A stretch of 64,000 nucleotides of DNA from Pseudomonas nabeulensis (GCF_004682045.1 NZ_QUZT01000034.1:1-64000), one strand, 5' to 3'. Positions 44,846 through 54,723 are shown, counted from the stretch's first letter. Translations and numbers: made by a program. Notes: generated by a model from the sequence alone, not told the origin.

Positions 44846-45244
44846 ATGGCCGTCGTGAGTGATAAGGACACGGCGACCTCCCTGGAATTTTCCCATTGGA
44901 CCCTGCATGGAGACGGTCGACTGACCGGTGACGGCGCGGATGTTCAACTGCCGCCCAAGGAGTGGCATGTGTTGCGCCTGTTGCTGGAGTCTGGGGGGGC
45001 GTTGATGACTAAGGATCGTTTGTTGGACAGGGTCTGGCCCCAAGGGGAGGTGGCTGAAGAGTCATTGACCCGTTGCATCTATTGGTTGCGTAGGCACCTG
45101 AGGGGCGACAAAGGGTTTATCAAGACGATCTACGGGAGGGGATACCGCTTCACCTGCCCGGTCAAGGCCCGGCGGCAAGGGCTGGGTTGCATTGATCACG
45201 TGGAGCACGTGTGTTCGGCCTGTGGCCAGGTTCGTCATGGTTAG
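44846..45244 (+). CDS. HilA-like winged-helix regulator
   Basis: The 132-residue protein is essentially one OmpR/PhoB-type DNA-binding domain: LPPKEWHVLRLLLESGGALMTKDRLLDRVW, then LTRCIYWLRRHL and IYGRGYRFTCP. It has no receiver domain. In Salmonella SPI-1, HilA carries such an N-terminal domain, and its gene lies beside iagB, as here. The ATG at 44846 follows GCAGAGG. It overlaps the next gene by eight bases. Confidence 0.8.
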   Translation: MAVVSDKDTATSLEFSHWTLHGDGRLTGDGADVQLPPKEWHVLRLLLESGGALMTKDRLLDRVWPQGEVAEESLTRCIYWLRRHLRGDKGFIKTIYGRGYRFTCPVKARRQGLGCIDHVEHVCSACGQVRHG

Positions 45245-45698
45245 GCTCTGGAGCACCTGCCTGTTGCTGGGCGTTTTGATAGGCGCTAGCCGGGCACAGG
45301 CCTATTGCTGGGCAGAGGTTGGCAGTCGCTATGACATCGAGCCGGAGCTGCTGCAGGCCATTGCTGCGGTGGAGTCGGGGTATCGGGCCGATGCGATGAA
45401 CCGTGCCAACCGTAACGGCACCTGGGATATTGGCCTGATGCAGATCAATAGCCTGCATCTGCCTCGCTTGCTCAAACTGGGTATTACCGAAGAGCGTCTA
45501 TTGGCCGAGCCATGCCTATCCGTCGAAGTGGGTGCGTCGATTCTCCACGAGTTTATCCAGCGCTTTGGCTACAACTGGACGGCGGTCGGTTCCTACAATG
45601 TGGGGCTTGGGTCCGGCCCGCAGCAGGAAGCATTGCGCATGCAATATGCTCAGAAAATATGGCGGCGTTATGAGGAACTGGTTTCGAATCGTGAATGA
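45237..45698 (+). CDS. IagB-like lytic transglycosylase
   Basis: The 153-residue protein has a signal peptide ([14 protein letters not shown]) and an SLT domain with the catalytic Glu in [15 protein letters not shown], then [13 protein letters not shown] and YNVGLGSG. It belongs to the IagB/IpgF group, which opens peptidoglycan for T3SS or pilus assembly. Translational overlap with the HilA-like gene repeats the hilA-iagB order of SPI-1. Confidence 0.86.
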   Translation: MVRLWSTCLLLGVLIGASRAQAYCWAEVGSRYDIEPELLQAIAAVESGYRADAMNRANRNGTWDIGLMQINSLHLPRLLKLGITEERLLAEPCLSVEVGASILHEFIQRFGYNWTAVGSYNVGLGSGPQQEALRMQYAQKIWRRYEELVSNRE

Positions 45699-45784
45699 TG
45701 ATTGGACGGCACGCCTCGCACCCAGCTCGTTACCCCGGCTATAATCGCCGTCACTTTCCGCCGCCATCCGAGTCTAGCCCGCCC

Positions 45785-46810
45785 ATGTATACCCTGGCCC
45801 GCCAGCTGTTGTTCAAACTCTCCCCGGAAACCTCCCACGATCTGTCCCTGGACTTGATCGGCGCCGGTGGCCGCCTGGGGCTCAATGGCTTGGTATGCAA
45901 GGCGCCTGCGAAAATGCCGGTGTCGGTGATGGGGCTCGACTTCCCCAACCCGGTGGGTTTGGCGGCAGGCCTGGACAAGAACGGTGCGGCCATCGACGGC
46001 TTTTCGCAATTGGGTTTCGGTTTTGTCGAAATCGGCACCGTGACTCCGCGCCCACAGCCGGGTAACCCCAAACCGCGTATCTTCCGCCTACCGGAAGCCG
46101 AGGCGATCATCAACCGTATGGGCTTCAACAACCTCGGTGTCGATCATTTGCTGTCGCGGGTTCAGGCGGCAAAGTACAAGGGCATCCTGGGTATCAATAT
46201 CGGCAAGAACGTCGACACCCCGGTTGAGCGCGCGGTAGACGACTACCTGATCTGCCTGGACAAGGTCTATGCCCATGCCAGCTATGTCACCGTCAATGTC
46301 AGCTCGCCCAACACCCCGGGCCTGCGCAGCCTGCAGTTCGGTGACTCCCTCAAGCAATTGCTCGAAGCCTTGCGCCTGCGTCAGGAAGACCTGGCTGTGC
46401 GCCATGGCAAGCGTGTACCGCTGGCAATCAAGATTGCCCCGGACATGAGTGATGAGGAAACCATCCTGGTGGCCCAGGCTTTGGTGGACTCGGGGATGGA
46501 CGCGGTGATTGCCACCAACACCACCCTCAGCCGTGTGGGTGTCGAGGGCCTGGCCCATGGCGACGAGGCGGGCGGTCTGTCGGGTGCACCGGTGCGCGAG
46601 CAGAGTACTCATATTGTTAAGGTATTGGCTGCTGAGCTGGCGGGTCGCTTGCCGATTATCGCCGCAGGCGGGATTACCGAAGGCAAGCATGCGGCCGAGA
46701 AAATCGCCGCGGGCGCCAGCCTGGTGCAGCTGTATTCAGGGTTTATCTACAAGGGCCCAGCGCTGATTCGTCAGTCGGTGGACGCGATCGCTGCACTGCC
46801 CAAGGCCTGA
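45785..46810 (+). CDS. pyrD: Dihydroorotate dehydrogenase (quinone), class 2
   Basis: PyrD oxidises dihydroorotate to orotate with quinone in pyrimidine synthesis and is membrane-associated. The 341-residue protein has an amphipathic N-terminus ([20 protein letters not shown]), [47 protein letters not shown] with the catalytic Ser, and [13 protein letters not shown]. The ATG at 45785 gives the family length. Confidence 0.96.
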   Translation: MYTLARQLLFKLSPETSHDLSLDLIGAGGRLGLNGLVCKAPAKMPVSVMGLDFPNPVGLAAGLDKNGAAIDGFSQLGFGFVEIGTVTPRPQPGNPKPRIFRLPEAEAIINRMGFNNLGVDHLLSRVQAAKYKGILGINIGKNVDTPVERAVDDYLICLDKVYAHASYVTVNVSSPNTPGLRSLQFGDSLKQLLEALRLRQEDLAVRHGKRVPLAIKIAPDMSDEETILVAQALVDSGMDAVIATNTTLSRVGVEGLAHGDEAGGLSGAPVREQSTHIVKVLAAELAGRLPIIAAGGITEGKHAAEKIAAGASLVQLYSGFIYKGPALIRQSVDAIAALPKA

Positions 46811-46822
46811 ACGTCGCCCATT

Positions 46823-46846
46823 AAAAAGGGCTCCATAAAGGAGCCC
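46823..46846 (-). terminator. Terminator of rmf
   Basis: On the minus strand, GGGCTCC and GGAGCCC form a hairpin with a five-base loop, followed by TTTTT. It serves rmf, which reads toward pyrD. A T-run is lacking on the pyrD side. Confidence 0.8.
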
Positions 46847-46934
46847 CCTGGGCCGAAGCCCGCCGCCCGGATAGGACGTGCGTGGTTAAGTCGTTACATA
46901 TTCAGAGGTGTGTGTCGGAATTAAGTGCCCTGTT

Positions 46935-47150
46935 TTAGCCGACCGCGCGAAGTTCGTTGAGTCTGTGGATGCCCGCAGTGCCTGTCATACCGTCCCAGTT
47001 GTCGCCGCGTCCTTCTCGCCAGCCGTTGATCCAGGCTTGACGTACCGACGGTAGAGTAAATGGGCAAAGCTCACGGGATTTGCCATGAACGCCATATTGA
47101 TATCCGCGTAAAAATGCTCTTTCCAACGGATCACGCTTAAGTCTTCTCAT
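46935..47150 (-). CDS. rmf: Ribosome modulation factor
   Basis: RMF is a small basic protein that dimerises 70S ribosomes into inactive 100S particles in stationary phase. The 71-residue protein (MRRLKRDPLERAFLRGYQYG, with CPF and WINGWREGRGDNWDG) is clearly RMF. It is divergent from rlmKL, with a long structured leader. Confidence 0.96.
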   Translation of the reverse strand: MRRLKRDPLERAFLRGYQYGVHGKSRELCPFTLPSVRQAWINGWREGRGDNWDGMTGTAGIHRLNELRAVG

Positions 47151-47682
47151 AGGGTGTTTCCCTCACTTGTTGACTGTCTTGATATCCTTCGGCCTCGTCC
47201 GAGGCCGGGCAGAGTTTTTCTGCCGTTGGTGGGCCCGCTGCCGGCGTGGCGGGCCAATGTGTCGGCGTCGTTACGGCGCCAACCTGTGATGAGTTCTAAC
47301 CAATAGGTCACATGGATTCAATGATCGTTTTGTCATAAGCACGTAACGATAACGATGCTATAGCCATAAGCTGGGATGGCTTTTCGCCCCATTTATGGGG
47401 CAAAGCCAGCTATGATGCACCCTGCCAAGAGGATCGGTTTAATCCTTTAGTGAGAATGTCCGCTCGTTGCAGTCGGTTATTATTCGACGAAGGGTCGGAA
47501 TATTTCTTTTTGTTGCACCCGATTATTCATCTGCCCCATCGATAACGGCCGCAAGGCCCAGCAGACGGGGCGGGACGGCACATTCGTGCCACGCGAGCAC
47601 TCTTCAAGAAAAGTGCTTGATTGAAAACCGAGCCGGCGATGCGTCGCCCGTTCATTTATTGCTGAAAAGCCTGGAATGCCCC
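47151..47682. other. Intergenic region between rmf and rlmKL with several inverted repeats
   Basis: No gene is seen in these 532 bases. There are inverted repeats at 47190-47207 (CGGCCTCG TC CGAGGCCG), 47232-47255 (GGCCCGC/GCGGGCC) and 47378-47407 (GGCTTT..GCCCCAT/ATGGGGC AAAGCC). The first two fall within the probable 5' leader of rmf. The last lies near the middle and could belong to either gene. Confidence 0.55.
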
Positions 47683-49947
47683 ATGTCGGACCGTTTTGAA
47701 CTCTTCCTCACCTGCCCCAAGGGCCTCGAAGGCCTGCTGATCGAGGAAGCCGTCGGGCTTGGCCTTGAGGAAGCCCGCGAGCACACCTCGGCCGTGCGCG
47801 GCATGGCCGACATGGAAACCGCCTACCGCCTGTGCCTGTGGTCGCGCCTGGCCAACCGCGTGTTGCTGGTGCTCAAGCGCTTCCCGATGAAAGACGCCGA
47901 AGACCTCTACCACGGCGTGCTGGATATCGAATGGGCTGACCACATGGTCCCCGACGGCACCCTGGCCGTTGAGTTCAGCGGCCATGGCTCGGGCATCGAC
48001 AACACCCACTTCGGTGCGCTGAAGGTCAAGGATGCAATTGTCGACAAGCTGCGCACCCCGACTGGCGAACGCCCGTCCATCGACAAGATCAACCCGGACC
48101 TGCGCATCCACCTGCGCCTGGACCGTGGCGAAGCCATCCTCTCCCTCGACCTGTCTGGCCATAGCCTGCACCAGCGCGGCTATCGCTTGCAGCAGGGCGC
48201 GGCACCGTTGAAGGAAAACCTCGCGGCCGCCGTGCTGATTCGTGCCGGCTGGCCACGCATCGCTGCCGAAGGCGGCGCGCTGAGCGACCCGATGTGCGGC
48301 GTGGGCACCTTCCTGGTGGAAGGCGCGATGATCGCCGCCGACATGGCGCCCAACCTCAACCGTGAACTGTGGGGGTTCACCACCTGGCTCGGCCACGTCC
48401 CGGCGCTGTGGAAAAAACTCCACGCCGATGCGACTGAGCGCGCCTCGATTGGCATGAACAAGCCGCCGCTGTGGATTCGTGGTTATGAAGCCGATCCACG
48501 CCTGATCCAACCGGCCCGCAACAACATCGAACGTGCCGGCCTGAGCCACTGGATCAAGGTGTACCAAGGCGAAGTCGGCACCTTCGAGCCGCGCCCGGAC
48601 CAGAACCAGAAAGGCCTGGTCATCTGCAACCCGCCGTACGGCGAGCGTTTGGGTGACGAAGCCAGCCTGTTGTACCTCTACCAGAATCTCGGCGAGCGTC
48701 TGCGCCAGGCCTGCATGGGCTGGGAAGCGGCGGTGTTCACCGGTGCGCCGGACCTGGGCAAGCGCATGGGTATCCGTAGCCACAAGCAGTATTCGTTCTG
48801 GAACGGCGCGTTGCCGTGCAAACTGCTGTTGATCAAGGTCACCCCGGACCAGTTCGTCACCGGCGAACGTCGTACGCCAGAGCAACGCCAGGCTGAACGT
48901 GAGCAAGCCGCCTACGATCAAGCCCCGGCTGCGCCGCAAGAGCGCCAGTACAACAAGAACGGCAACCCGATCAAACCCGCGCCGGCCCCGGTGGTCGAGC
49001 AGGCGCGCTTGAGCGAAGGCGGGCAGATGTTCGCCAACCGCCTGCAAAAGAACTTGAAGTTGCTGGGTAAGTGGGCCAAGCGCGAAGGCGTGGATTGCTA
49101 CCGTGTGTACGACGCCGATATGCCGGAATACTCCATGGCGATCGACCTGTACCACGATTGGGTCCACGTGCAGGAATATGCTGCGCCCAAATCCATCGAC
49201 CCGGAGAAAGCCTCCGCACGCATGTTCGATGCCCTGGCGGCCATTCCCCAGGCGCTGAACATCGACAAGAGCCGCGTGGTGGTCAAGCGTCGTGAGCGCC
49301 AGAGCGGCACCAAGCAGTACGAGCGTCAGAGTGCCCAGGGCAAGTTCACCGAAGTCAGTGAAGGCGGTGTGAAGTTGCTGGTCAACCTCACCGACTACCT
49401 GGACACCGGCCTGTTCCTCGACCACCGCCCCATGCGCATGCGCATCCAGAAAGAAGCGGCCGGCAAGCGCTTCCTCAACCTGTATTGCTACACCGCCACC
49501 GCGAGTGTGCACGCAGCCAAGGGCGGCGCCCGCAGCACCACCAGTGTCGACCTGTCCAAGACCTACCTGGATTGGGCCCGCCGCAACTTCTCCCTCAACG
49601 GTTTCTCTGACAAGAACCGCCTGGAGCAGGGTGACGTGATGGCGTGGCTGGAGGCGAGCCGTGATGAGTTCGATCTGATCTTCATCGACCCGCCGACCTT
49701 CTCCAACTCCAAGCGAATGGAAGGCATCTTCGACGTGCAGCGTGACCACGTGCAGTTGCTCGACCTGGCGATGGCCCGCCTGGCACCGGGCGGCGTGTTG
49801 TACTTCTCGAACAACTTCCGCAAGTTCCAGCTGGAGGACAACCTCAGCGAACGCTATGCGGTTGAAGAAATCAGTGACAAGACCATCGACCCGGATTTTG
49901 CGCGCAACGCGAAGATCCACCGGGCGTGGAAAATCACCGCGCGTTGA
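47683..49947 (+). CDS. rlmL: 23S rRNA (guanine-N2/N7) methyltransferase RlmKL
   Basis: The 754-residue protein joins RlmL (m2G2445) and RlmK (m7G2069). The N-terminal half has a THUMP domain (about 45-155), the SAM loop SDPMCGVGTFLVEGAM and catalytic NPPYGERLG. The C-terminal half has LNLYCYTATASVHAAKGG and the second catalytic motif DPPTFSNSKRM. The ATG at 47683 gives the N-terminus MSDRFELFLTCPKGLEGLL. Earlier in-frame starts are not family-like. Confidence 0.95.
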   Translation: MSDRFELFLTCPKGLEGLLIEEAVGLGLEEAREHTSAVRGMADMETAYRLCLWSRLANRVLLVLKRFPMKDAEDLYHGVLDIEWADHMVPDGTLAVEFSGHGSGIDNTHFGALKVKDAIVDKLRTPTGERPSIDKINPDLRIHLRLDRGEAILSLDLSGHSLHQRGYRLQQGAAPLKENLAAAVLIRAGWPRIAAEGGALSDPMCGVGTFLVEGAMIAADMAPNLNRELWGFTTWLGHVPALWKKLHADATERASIGMNKPPLWIRGYEADPRLIQPARNNIERAGLSHWIKVYQGEVGTFEPRPDQNQKGLVICNPPYGERLGDEASLLYLYQNLGERLRQACMGWEAAVFTGAPDLGKRMGIRSHKQYSFWNGALPCKLLLIKVTPDQFVTGERRTPEQRQAEREQAAYDQAPAAPQERQYNKNGNPIKPAPAPVVEQARLSEGGQMFANRLQKNLKLLGKWAKREGVDCYRVYDADMPEYSMAIDLYHDWVHVQEYAAPKSIDPEKASARMFDALAAIPQALNIDKSRVVVKRRERQSGTKQYERQSAQGKFTEVSEGGVKLLVNLTDYLDTGLFLDHRPMRMRIQKEAAGKRFLNLYCYTATASVHAAKGGARSTTSVDLSKTYLDWARRNFSLNGFSDKNRLEQGDVMAWLEASRDEFDLIFIDPPTFSNSKRMEGIFDVQRDHVQLLDLAMARLAPGGVLYFSNNFRKFQLEDNLSERYAVEEISDKTIDPDFARNAKIHRAWKITAR

Positions 49948-49972
49948 TCGCAGCTTCCATTGAGTGAGCTTC

Positions 49973-50066
49973 TGTGGCGAGGGAGCTTGCTCCCGCTGGA
50001 CTGCGCAGCAGTCCCCCGATATTGGGGGCGCTGCGCACCCCGGCGGGAGCAAGCTCCCTCGCCACA
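49973..50066. repeat. REPIN, GGGAGCTTGCTCCC variant
   Basis: An inverted pair of a different REP subtype (GTGGCGAGGGAGCTTGCTCCC...), with an extra hairpin in the spacer. It lies between rlmKL and the GGDEF gene. Confidence 0.85.
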
Positions 50067-50167
50067 GATAGCCGGCTTTTACGCTGGTCAAACACCCGGC
50101 TGATGGCTATAACTTAAGGCCTAGCCAAAGTGACACCCCCCGCACGCTGGCGTTGTGAGTGTTGCCT

Positions 50168-52549
50168 ATGCCGTTACAAGCTGTTCGCCCCAAGATCCTA
50201 GGCTTTATCAGTGAGCAGGCGTCGGCTTGGCTGGTGGCGTTGGTGGTGGTGCTGGCGGGGTGTTCCCTTACGGTCATCATCGCCTGGGCTGCTTCCGATC
50301 TTTATGAACAACAGGTGCGCCAGCGCTTTCAGTTGCTGGTCAACGAGCGTTATTCCCGCTTGCAGGAACGTTTTGAAGACCAGGAACAGCGCCTGAACAG
50401 CCTGCGGCGATTTTTCGTCAACTCCAAAGACGTCTCCCGTGAAGAGTTCGACGGTTTTGCCCAACCCCTGTTGCAGCGTACTCGCGCTTACTCCTGGGCG
50501 CCCCGGGTGTTTCGCGACCAACGCAGCCAGTTTGAACAAGCGGTTTCCCGCCAGAGGGGCACACCCTTTGTTATCCGCGAGCTGAATGCCGCCGGTGAGC
50601 TGGCGCCTGCGCCCGAGCGTGATGAATATGTCCCTGTTTTGTACAGCCAGACCCAAAGCCTGCTGGGCGCCCCCGTGGGCTTTGATCTGCTGGCCCAGCC
50701 GTTGCGGCGCGCGACCCTTGAACGCGCACAAAAGAGCGGCAAGCTGGCAGTGTCCCAACCGATGCAACTGGTCGGCGTAGAACCGGCGTATGCCACCGGG
50801 GTGTTGTTGGTGGCGCCGGTCAGCAGTCTGTCTGCTGAGCCTTACGGCTACGTGATGGCGGTGATCAGCATGCGCCAACTGGTGGCTGACGGTTTTCCCA
50901 AGCCGGATCGGGACAATCTGGTGATGCAGATCGTCGACACCTCTGACACGCAACAGCGTGTGCTCTACGAGTCCAGTAATGCGGTGGGCACAAGTGATCT
51001 GACCGCCGCACGCCGCCTGACCCTGGGCGATCATGTCTATGCCTTGAGCCTGCGCCCCAGCCAGGTGTTCGACCAAGCCAATCATTCTTCCCTGGCCACG
51101 GTCTTGACCATGGGCGGCCTGCTCAGCCTTCTGCTTGCCGCCTTGCTCTATATGCTGGTCAGCCAACGCCAGCGCGCCCTGGCGCTGGTGGAACAACGCA
51201 CCGCTCAACTACGCCAGCGCGAGCAGGAGCTGCGCGGCGCCCACGGTCAATTGCGCAGTGTGCTGAATGCCGCGACTCAGGTGGCGATCATTGCCACCGA
51301 CCTGCGTGGCGTTATCAATACCTTCAATGCCGGTGCCGAGCAGATGCTGGGGTTCAAGGCGGAACAGGTCGTGGGCAAGTTGACCCTGGAAAGCCTGCAC
51401 CTGGCGTCTGAGCTGGAAGCGCGCTCCGCCAGCCTGAGTGTGGCCCTGGGCAAACGCATTCCGGCGGGCCAGGCGATGCTGGTGGAGAATCCGGACACCC
51501 TGCACGAGGCCCGTGAATGGAGTTTGACTCGCCAGGATGGCACTCACCTGACGGTGAACATGCTGGCCACCGTCTTGCTGGATGACCATGGGTTGTGGGT
51601 CGGCCACTTGGCGATTTATTTGGACGTCACCGAGCAAAAACGCGCCTATGAGGCGTTGGCTGCCCGGGATCGCTTGCTGAAAAAACTCAGTGCCCACGTG
51701 CCCGGCGGCATCTTCCAGTTCACCCTCGAACCCCAGGACAACTGGCGTTTTATCTACGCCAGCGACGGCATGCGTGACATCTATGAGATTGAGCCTGGGG
51801 TCTTGCAGCAGGACGCAAAAAAGGCGTTCGAGCGCATTCATCCACTGGACGTAGAGCGAGTACGCGCCTCGATTCGCTTGTCGGCGTTGCAGCTAAGCCA
51901 TTGGCGCGAAGAGTATCGGGTGCAATTGCCGCAACGTGGCCTGCGCTGGATTCGCGGTGAGGCCACGCCAGAGGAGTTACCCGGCGGCGGCACCTTGTGG
52001 CACGGCTACGTGTCGGACATTTCCGATTTGAAGCGGGTGGAAGAAGAGCTGCGCGCGCTGACCATCACTGACTCTCTGACCGGGATCCACAACCGTCGGT
52101 ATTTCCAGGACCGACTCAAGGCCGAGATGGTGCGGCTTAACCGAACGTCTGGGGCGTTGTCGTTGATCATGCTCGACATCGACCACTTCAAGCGCATCAA
52201 CGACCAACATGGGCACGCCGTGGGCGACAGCGTGTTGCAGGAAGTGTGTAAACGTATCCGTGAGCGCCTGCGCCGTACCGACGTGTTTTGCCGGCTGGGA
52301 GGCGAGGAGTTCATGGTGCTGTGCCCCAACACTGAGGGTGAACAGGCCTACAGCCTGGCGATGGAGTTGTGGCAGGCCCTGCGCAGCGCGACGATGGCCC
52401 CGGTGGGCATTGTCACTGCCAGTTTTGGCGTGGCCAGTTGGCGGGTGGGTGAAGGGATTGATGGGCTGCTGTTGCGCGCCGACTCGGCGGTGTATGTGGC
52501 CAAGCAGGCCGGGCGGGATCGGGTGGAGGCGGAGCGAGTGCAAGCTTGA
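50168..52549 (+). CDS. CHASE-PAS-PAS-GGDEF diguanylate cyclase
   Basis: The 793-residue inner-membrane protein has a first helix (about 20-42), a periplasmic CHASE domain (about 75-285, EFDGFAQPLLQRTRAYSWAPRV), a second helix (about 305-330) and two PAS domains (about 360-490 and 505-620, the second with REEYRVQLPQRGLRWIRGEA). A GGDEF domain ends it (630-793). The active site reads GGEEF (711-715), and RRTD five residues before it is an inhibitory c-di-GMP site. It probably makes c-di-GMP in response to an extracellular ligand. The ATG at 50168 or the GTG at 50159 may be used. Confidence 0.92.
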   Translation: MPLQAVRPKILGFISEQASAWLVALVVVLAGCSLTVIIAWAASDLYEQQVRQRFQLLVNERYSRLQERFEDQEQRLNSLRRFFVNSKDVSREEFDGFAQPLLQRTRAYSWAPRVFRDQRSQFEQAVSRQRGTPFVIRELNAAGELAPAPERDEYVPVLYSQTQSLLGAPVGFDLLAQPLRRATLERAQKSGKLAVSQPMQLVGVEPAYATGVLLVAPVSSLSAEPYGYVMAVISMRQLVADGFPKPDRDNLVMQIVDTSDTQQRVLYESSNAVGTSDLTAARRLTLGDHVYALSLRPSQVFDQANHSSLATVLTMGGLLSLLLAALLYMLVSQRQRALALVEQRTAQLRQREQELRGAHGQLRSVLNAATQVAIIATDLRGVINTFNAGAEQMLGFKAEQVVGKLTLESLHLASELEARSASLSVALGKRIPAGQAMLVENPDTLHEAREWSLTRQDGTHLTVNMLATVLLDDHGLWVGHLAIYLDVTEQKRAYEALAARDRLLKKLSAHVPGGIFQFTLEPQDNWRFIYASDGMRDIYEIEPGVLQQDAKKAFERIHPLDVERVRASIRLSALQLSHWREEYRVQLPQRGLRWIRGEATPEELPGGGTLWHGYVSDISDLKRVEEELRALTITDSLTGIHNRRYFQDRLKAEMVRLNRTSGALSLIMLDIDHFKRINDQHGHAVGDSVLQEVCKRIRERLRRTDVFCRLGGEEFMVLCPNTEGEQAYSLAMELWQALRSATMAPVGIVTASFGVASWRVGEGIDGLLLRADSAVYVAKQAGRDRVEAERVQA

Positions 52550-52568
52550 TGGCTTGCACTGAACCCAA

Positions 52569-52659
52569 TGTGGGAGGGGGCTTGCCCCCCGATTGCAGAG
52601 TGTCAGTCAACTTATTCAGTGACTGACACTCTGCAATCGGGGGCAAGCCCCCTCCCACA
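52569..52659. repeat. REPIN
   Basis: A canonical inverted REP pair between the convergent ends of the GGDEF gene and dacB. The spacer itself contains the inverted repeat AGTGTCAGTC/GACTGACACT, so nearly the whole element can fold. Confidence 0.9.
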
Positions 52660-52676
52660 GGGGACCGCCGTTGCAC

Positions 52677-54137
52677 CTAGAGCGCGGGCGCAGCAGCCAC
52701 GACTTTCGGCTGGCGATACAAATCCAAGAGCACCTGATCCAACACCGACGAAGCTCCCCACGGCTTCGGATCATTAAGAATCGCCACCACCGCCCAGGTG
52801 TTACCGTTATTGTCACGGCTGAACCCGGCGATAGCCCGCACGGTATTCAAGGTGCCGGTCTTGACGTGGGCTTCTCCGCGCATGGCCGTGGTCTTCAGGC
52901 GTTTGCGCATGGTGCCGTCGGTGCCGGCAATCGGCAGCGAGCTGATGTATTCCGCGGCATAGGGACTTTTCCACGCGGCTTGCAACATGGCCGCCATCTC
53001 GCGGGCGCTGACTCGTTCGGCACGGGACAGCCCGGAGCCGTTCTCCATCACCAGGTGCGGTGCGGTGATGCCTTTTTTCGCCAGCCACTGGCGCACTACA
53101 CGTTGCGCCGCCTTGGCGTCGTCGCCGTCAGCATCGTTGCGAAATTGCGCGCCCAGGCTCAGGAACAGTTGCTGGGCCATGGTGTTGTTACTGTATTTGT
53201 TGATGTCGCGGATGATCTCCGCCAGGTCCGGCGAGAACGCCCGGGCCAAGACCTTGGCATCCTTGGGCACCGGCGCCTGGATATCACGGCCCTGAATGGT
53301 GCCGCCCAATTCCTGCCAGATTGCCCGCACGGCACCGGCGGTGTAGGTGGCGTGGTCGAGCAGCGACAGATAGGTCTGTGAACTGCAGCCATCGGCCAGT
53401 TGGCCGCTGACAGTCACGGTCACGCTGCCATCGGCGGCGGTGACCGGGTTGTAGCGCACATCGCCGGTGCATTGCTTGGCGTTGGAGACCTTCACCTGGT
53501 TGTCGATGCGGATGCTGGCAATTGGCGGCTCCACCGACACCAGCACGCGGCCGGAATCGTTGCGGGTCACGAAGCGCAGGGCCTTGAGGTTGACCAGCAG
53601 GGCATCGGGCTTGACCAGGAACGGCTTGTTCTCGTCGTTACCGTCGTCATTGAATTCCGGCAACAGCGGTTGGTTGAAGAAACCACGGTCCAGCACCAGA
53701 TCCCCGGTCACTTGTTGCACGCCGTTGGCGCGCAGGTCGCGCATCAGCAGCCAGAGTTTTTCCATGTTCAGCTTGGGATCGCCGCCGCCCTTGAGGTACA
53801 GGTTGCCATGCAACACGCCGCCGCTGAGGGTGCCGTCGGTGTAGAACTCGGTTTTCCACTGGTGATTGGGGCCGAGCATCTCCAGGGCCGCATATGTGGT
53901 CACCAGTTTCATGGTGGACGCCGGGTTCACCGAGACGTCAGCGTTGAAAACGGTAGGCGTACCTGGGCCGTTCAGAGGAATCATCACCAGGGAAAGGGCA
54001 GTGTTTTGCAGCTTGGCTTTGGTGAGCGCCTGCTGAACATTGGGTGGCAGGCTGTTGTTGACAGGGGCAGCGGTAGCGGAGAAAGCCAGTGGCAGAATAA
54101 GACCGGCGAGTAGTACGGAGCGCAAAGATTTGATCAT
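52677..54137 (-). CDS. dacB: D-alanyl-D-alanine carboxypeptidase/endopeptidase (PBP4)
   Basis: DacB trims and cleaves peptidoglycan cross-links in the periplasm. The 486-residue precursor has a signal peptide (LLAGLILPLAFSATAA) and the penicillin-binding motifs SxxK (Ser74-Thr-Met-Lys77), SNN in NKYSNNTMAQQL and KTG in HVKTGTLN. It has the large inserted domain of class C (type 4) PBPs. The ATG at 54137 (MIKSLRSVLL) gives a proper signal peptide. Confidence 0.95.
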   Translation of the reverse strand: MIKSLRSVLLAGLILPLAFSATAAPVNNSLPPNVQQALTKAKLQNTALSLVMIPLNGPGTPTVFNADVSVNPASTMKLVTTYAALEMLGPNHQWKTEFYTDGTLSGGVLHGNLYLKGGGDPKLNMEKLWLLMRDLRANGVQQVTGDLVLDRGFFNQPLLPEFNDDGNDENKPFLVKPDALLVNLKALRFVTRNDSGRVLVSVEPPIASIRIDNQVKVSNAKQCTGDVRYNPVTAADGSVTVTVSGQLADGCSSQTYLSLLDHATYTAGAVRAIWQELGGTIQGRDIQAPVPKDAKVLARAFSPDLAEIIRDINKYSNNTMAQQLFLSLGAQFRNDADGDDAKAAQRVVRQWLAKKGITAPHLVMENGSGLSRAERVSAREMAAMLQAAWKSPYAAEYISSLPIAGTDGTMRKRLKTTAMRGEAHVKTGTLNTVRAIAGFSRDNNGNTWAVVAILNDPKPWGASSVLDQVLLDLYRQPKVVAAAPAL

Positions 54138-54373
54138 AAGTGATAAGACCCTACTACTGAGGAGGGTGAAAAAAGGCGAGGGGTATGTAGGAAAATCCCT
54201 CATTGGTCATGAAAGTGTCGGCATTATGCCCCAAGGTGGGGCCAGTTGTAGCTGAACGATAGCCGGTATTCGCGGTTTTTTTACCTGCAAAGTGCCGCCT
54301 GTCCCAGAGAGTCGGGCATTCGCCTGCTTAAACTGCTAAAGTGCCGCCCGTTATTACTTAAGAGGATTGTTCC

Positions 54374-54718
54374 ATGGCGACTAACCGTTCCCAGCGTCTG
54401 CGCAAAAAACTGTGCGTTGATGAATTTCAAGAGCTGGGTTTCGAACTGAACCTGGACTTCAAAGAAGGCCTGAGTGAAGAAGCTATCGACGCTTTCCTCG
54501 ACGCATTCCTGAAAGAAGCCATGGAGGCCAATGGCCTCGGCTACGTTGGCGGCGATGACTACGGTCTGGTTTGCCTGCAGAAGCGTGGCTCGGTCAGCGA
54601 AGAACAGCGTGCTGCTGTTGAAAGCTGGCTCAAAGGCCGCAGCGAACTGAAAAGCGCTGAAGTCAGCCCGTTGCTGGACGTGTGGTATCCGGATAAGCCG
54701 ATCAACGCGGCTAAGTGA
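54374..54718 (+). CDS. yggL: YggL family (DUF469) ribosome-associated protein
   Basis: The 114-residue acidic protein (MATNRSQRLRKKLCVDEFQELGFEL) matches the YggL/DUF469 family. Members have been reported to bind the 50S subunit. AAGAGGATTGTTCC precedes the ATG. A strong terminator follows at once. Confidence 0.9.
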   Translation: MATNRSQRLRKKLCVDEFQELGFELNLDFKEGLSEEAIDAFLDAFLKEAMEANGLGYVGGDDYGLVCLQKRGSVSEEQRAAVESWLKGRSELKSAEVSPLLDVWYPDKPINAAK

Positions 54719-54723
54719 TACTG

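Noticed and set aside
47656-50091. Very long open frame antisense to rlmKL
   Set aside because: A mirror frame of rlmKL without any known domain or plausible start signal.
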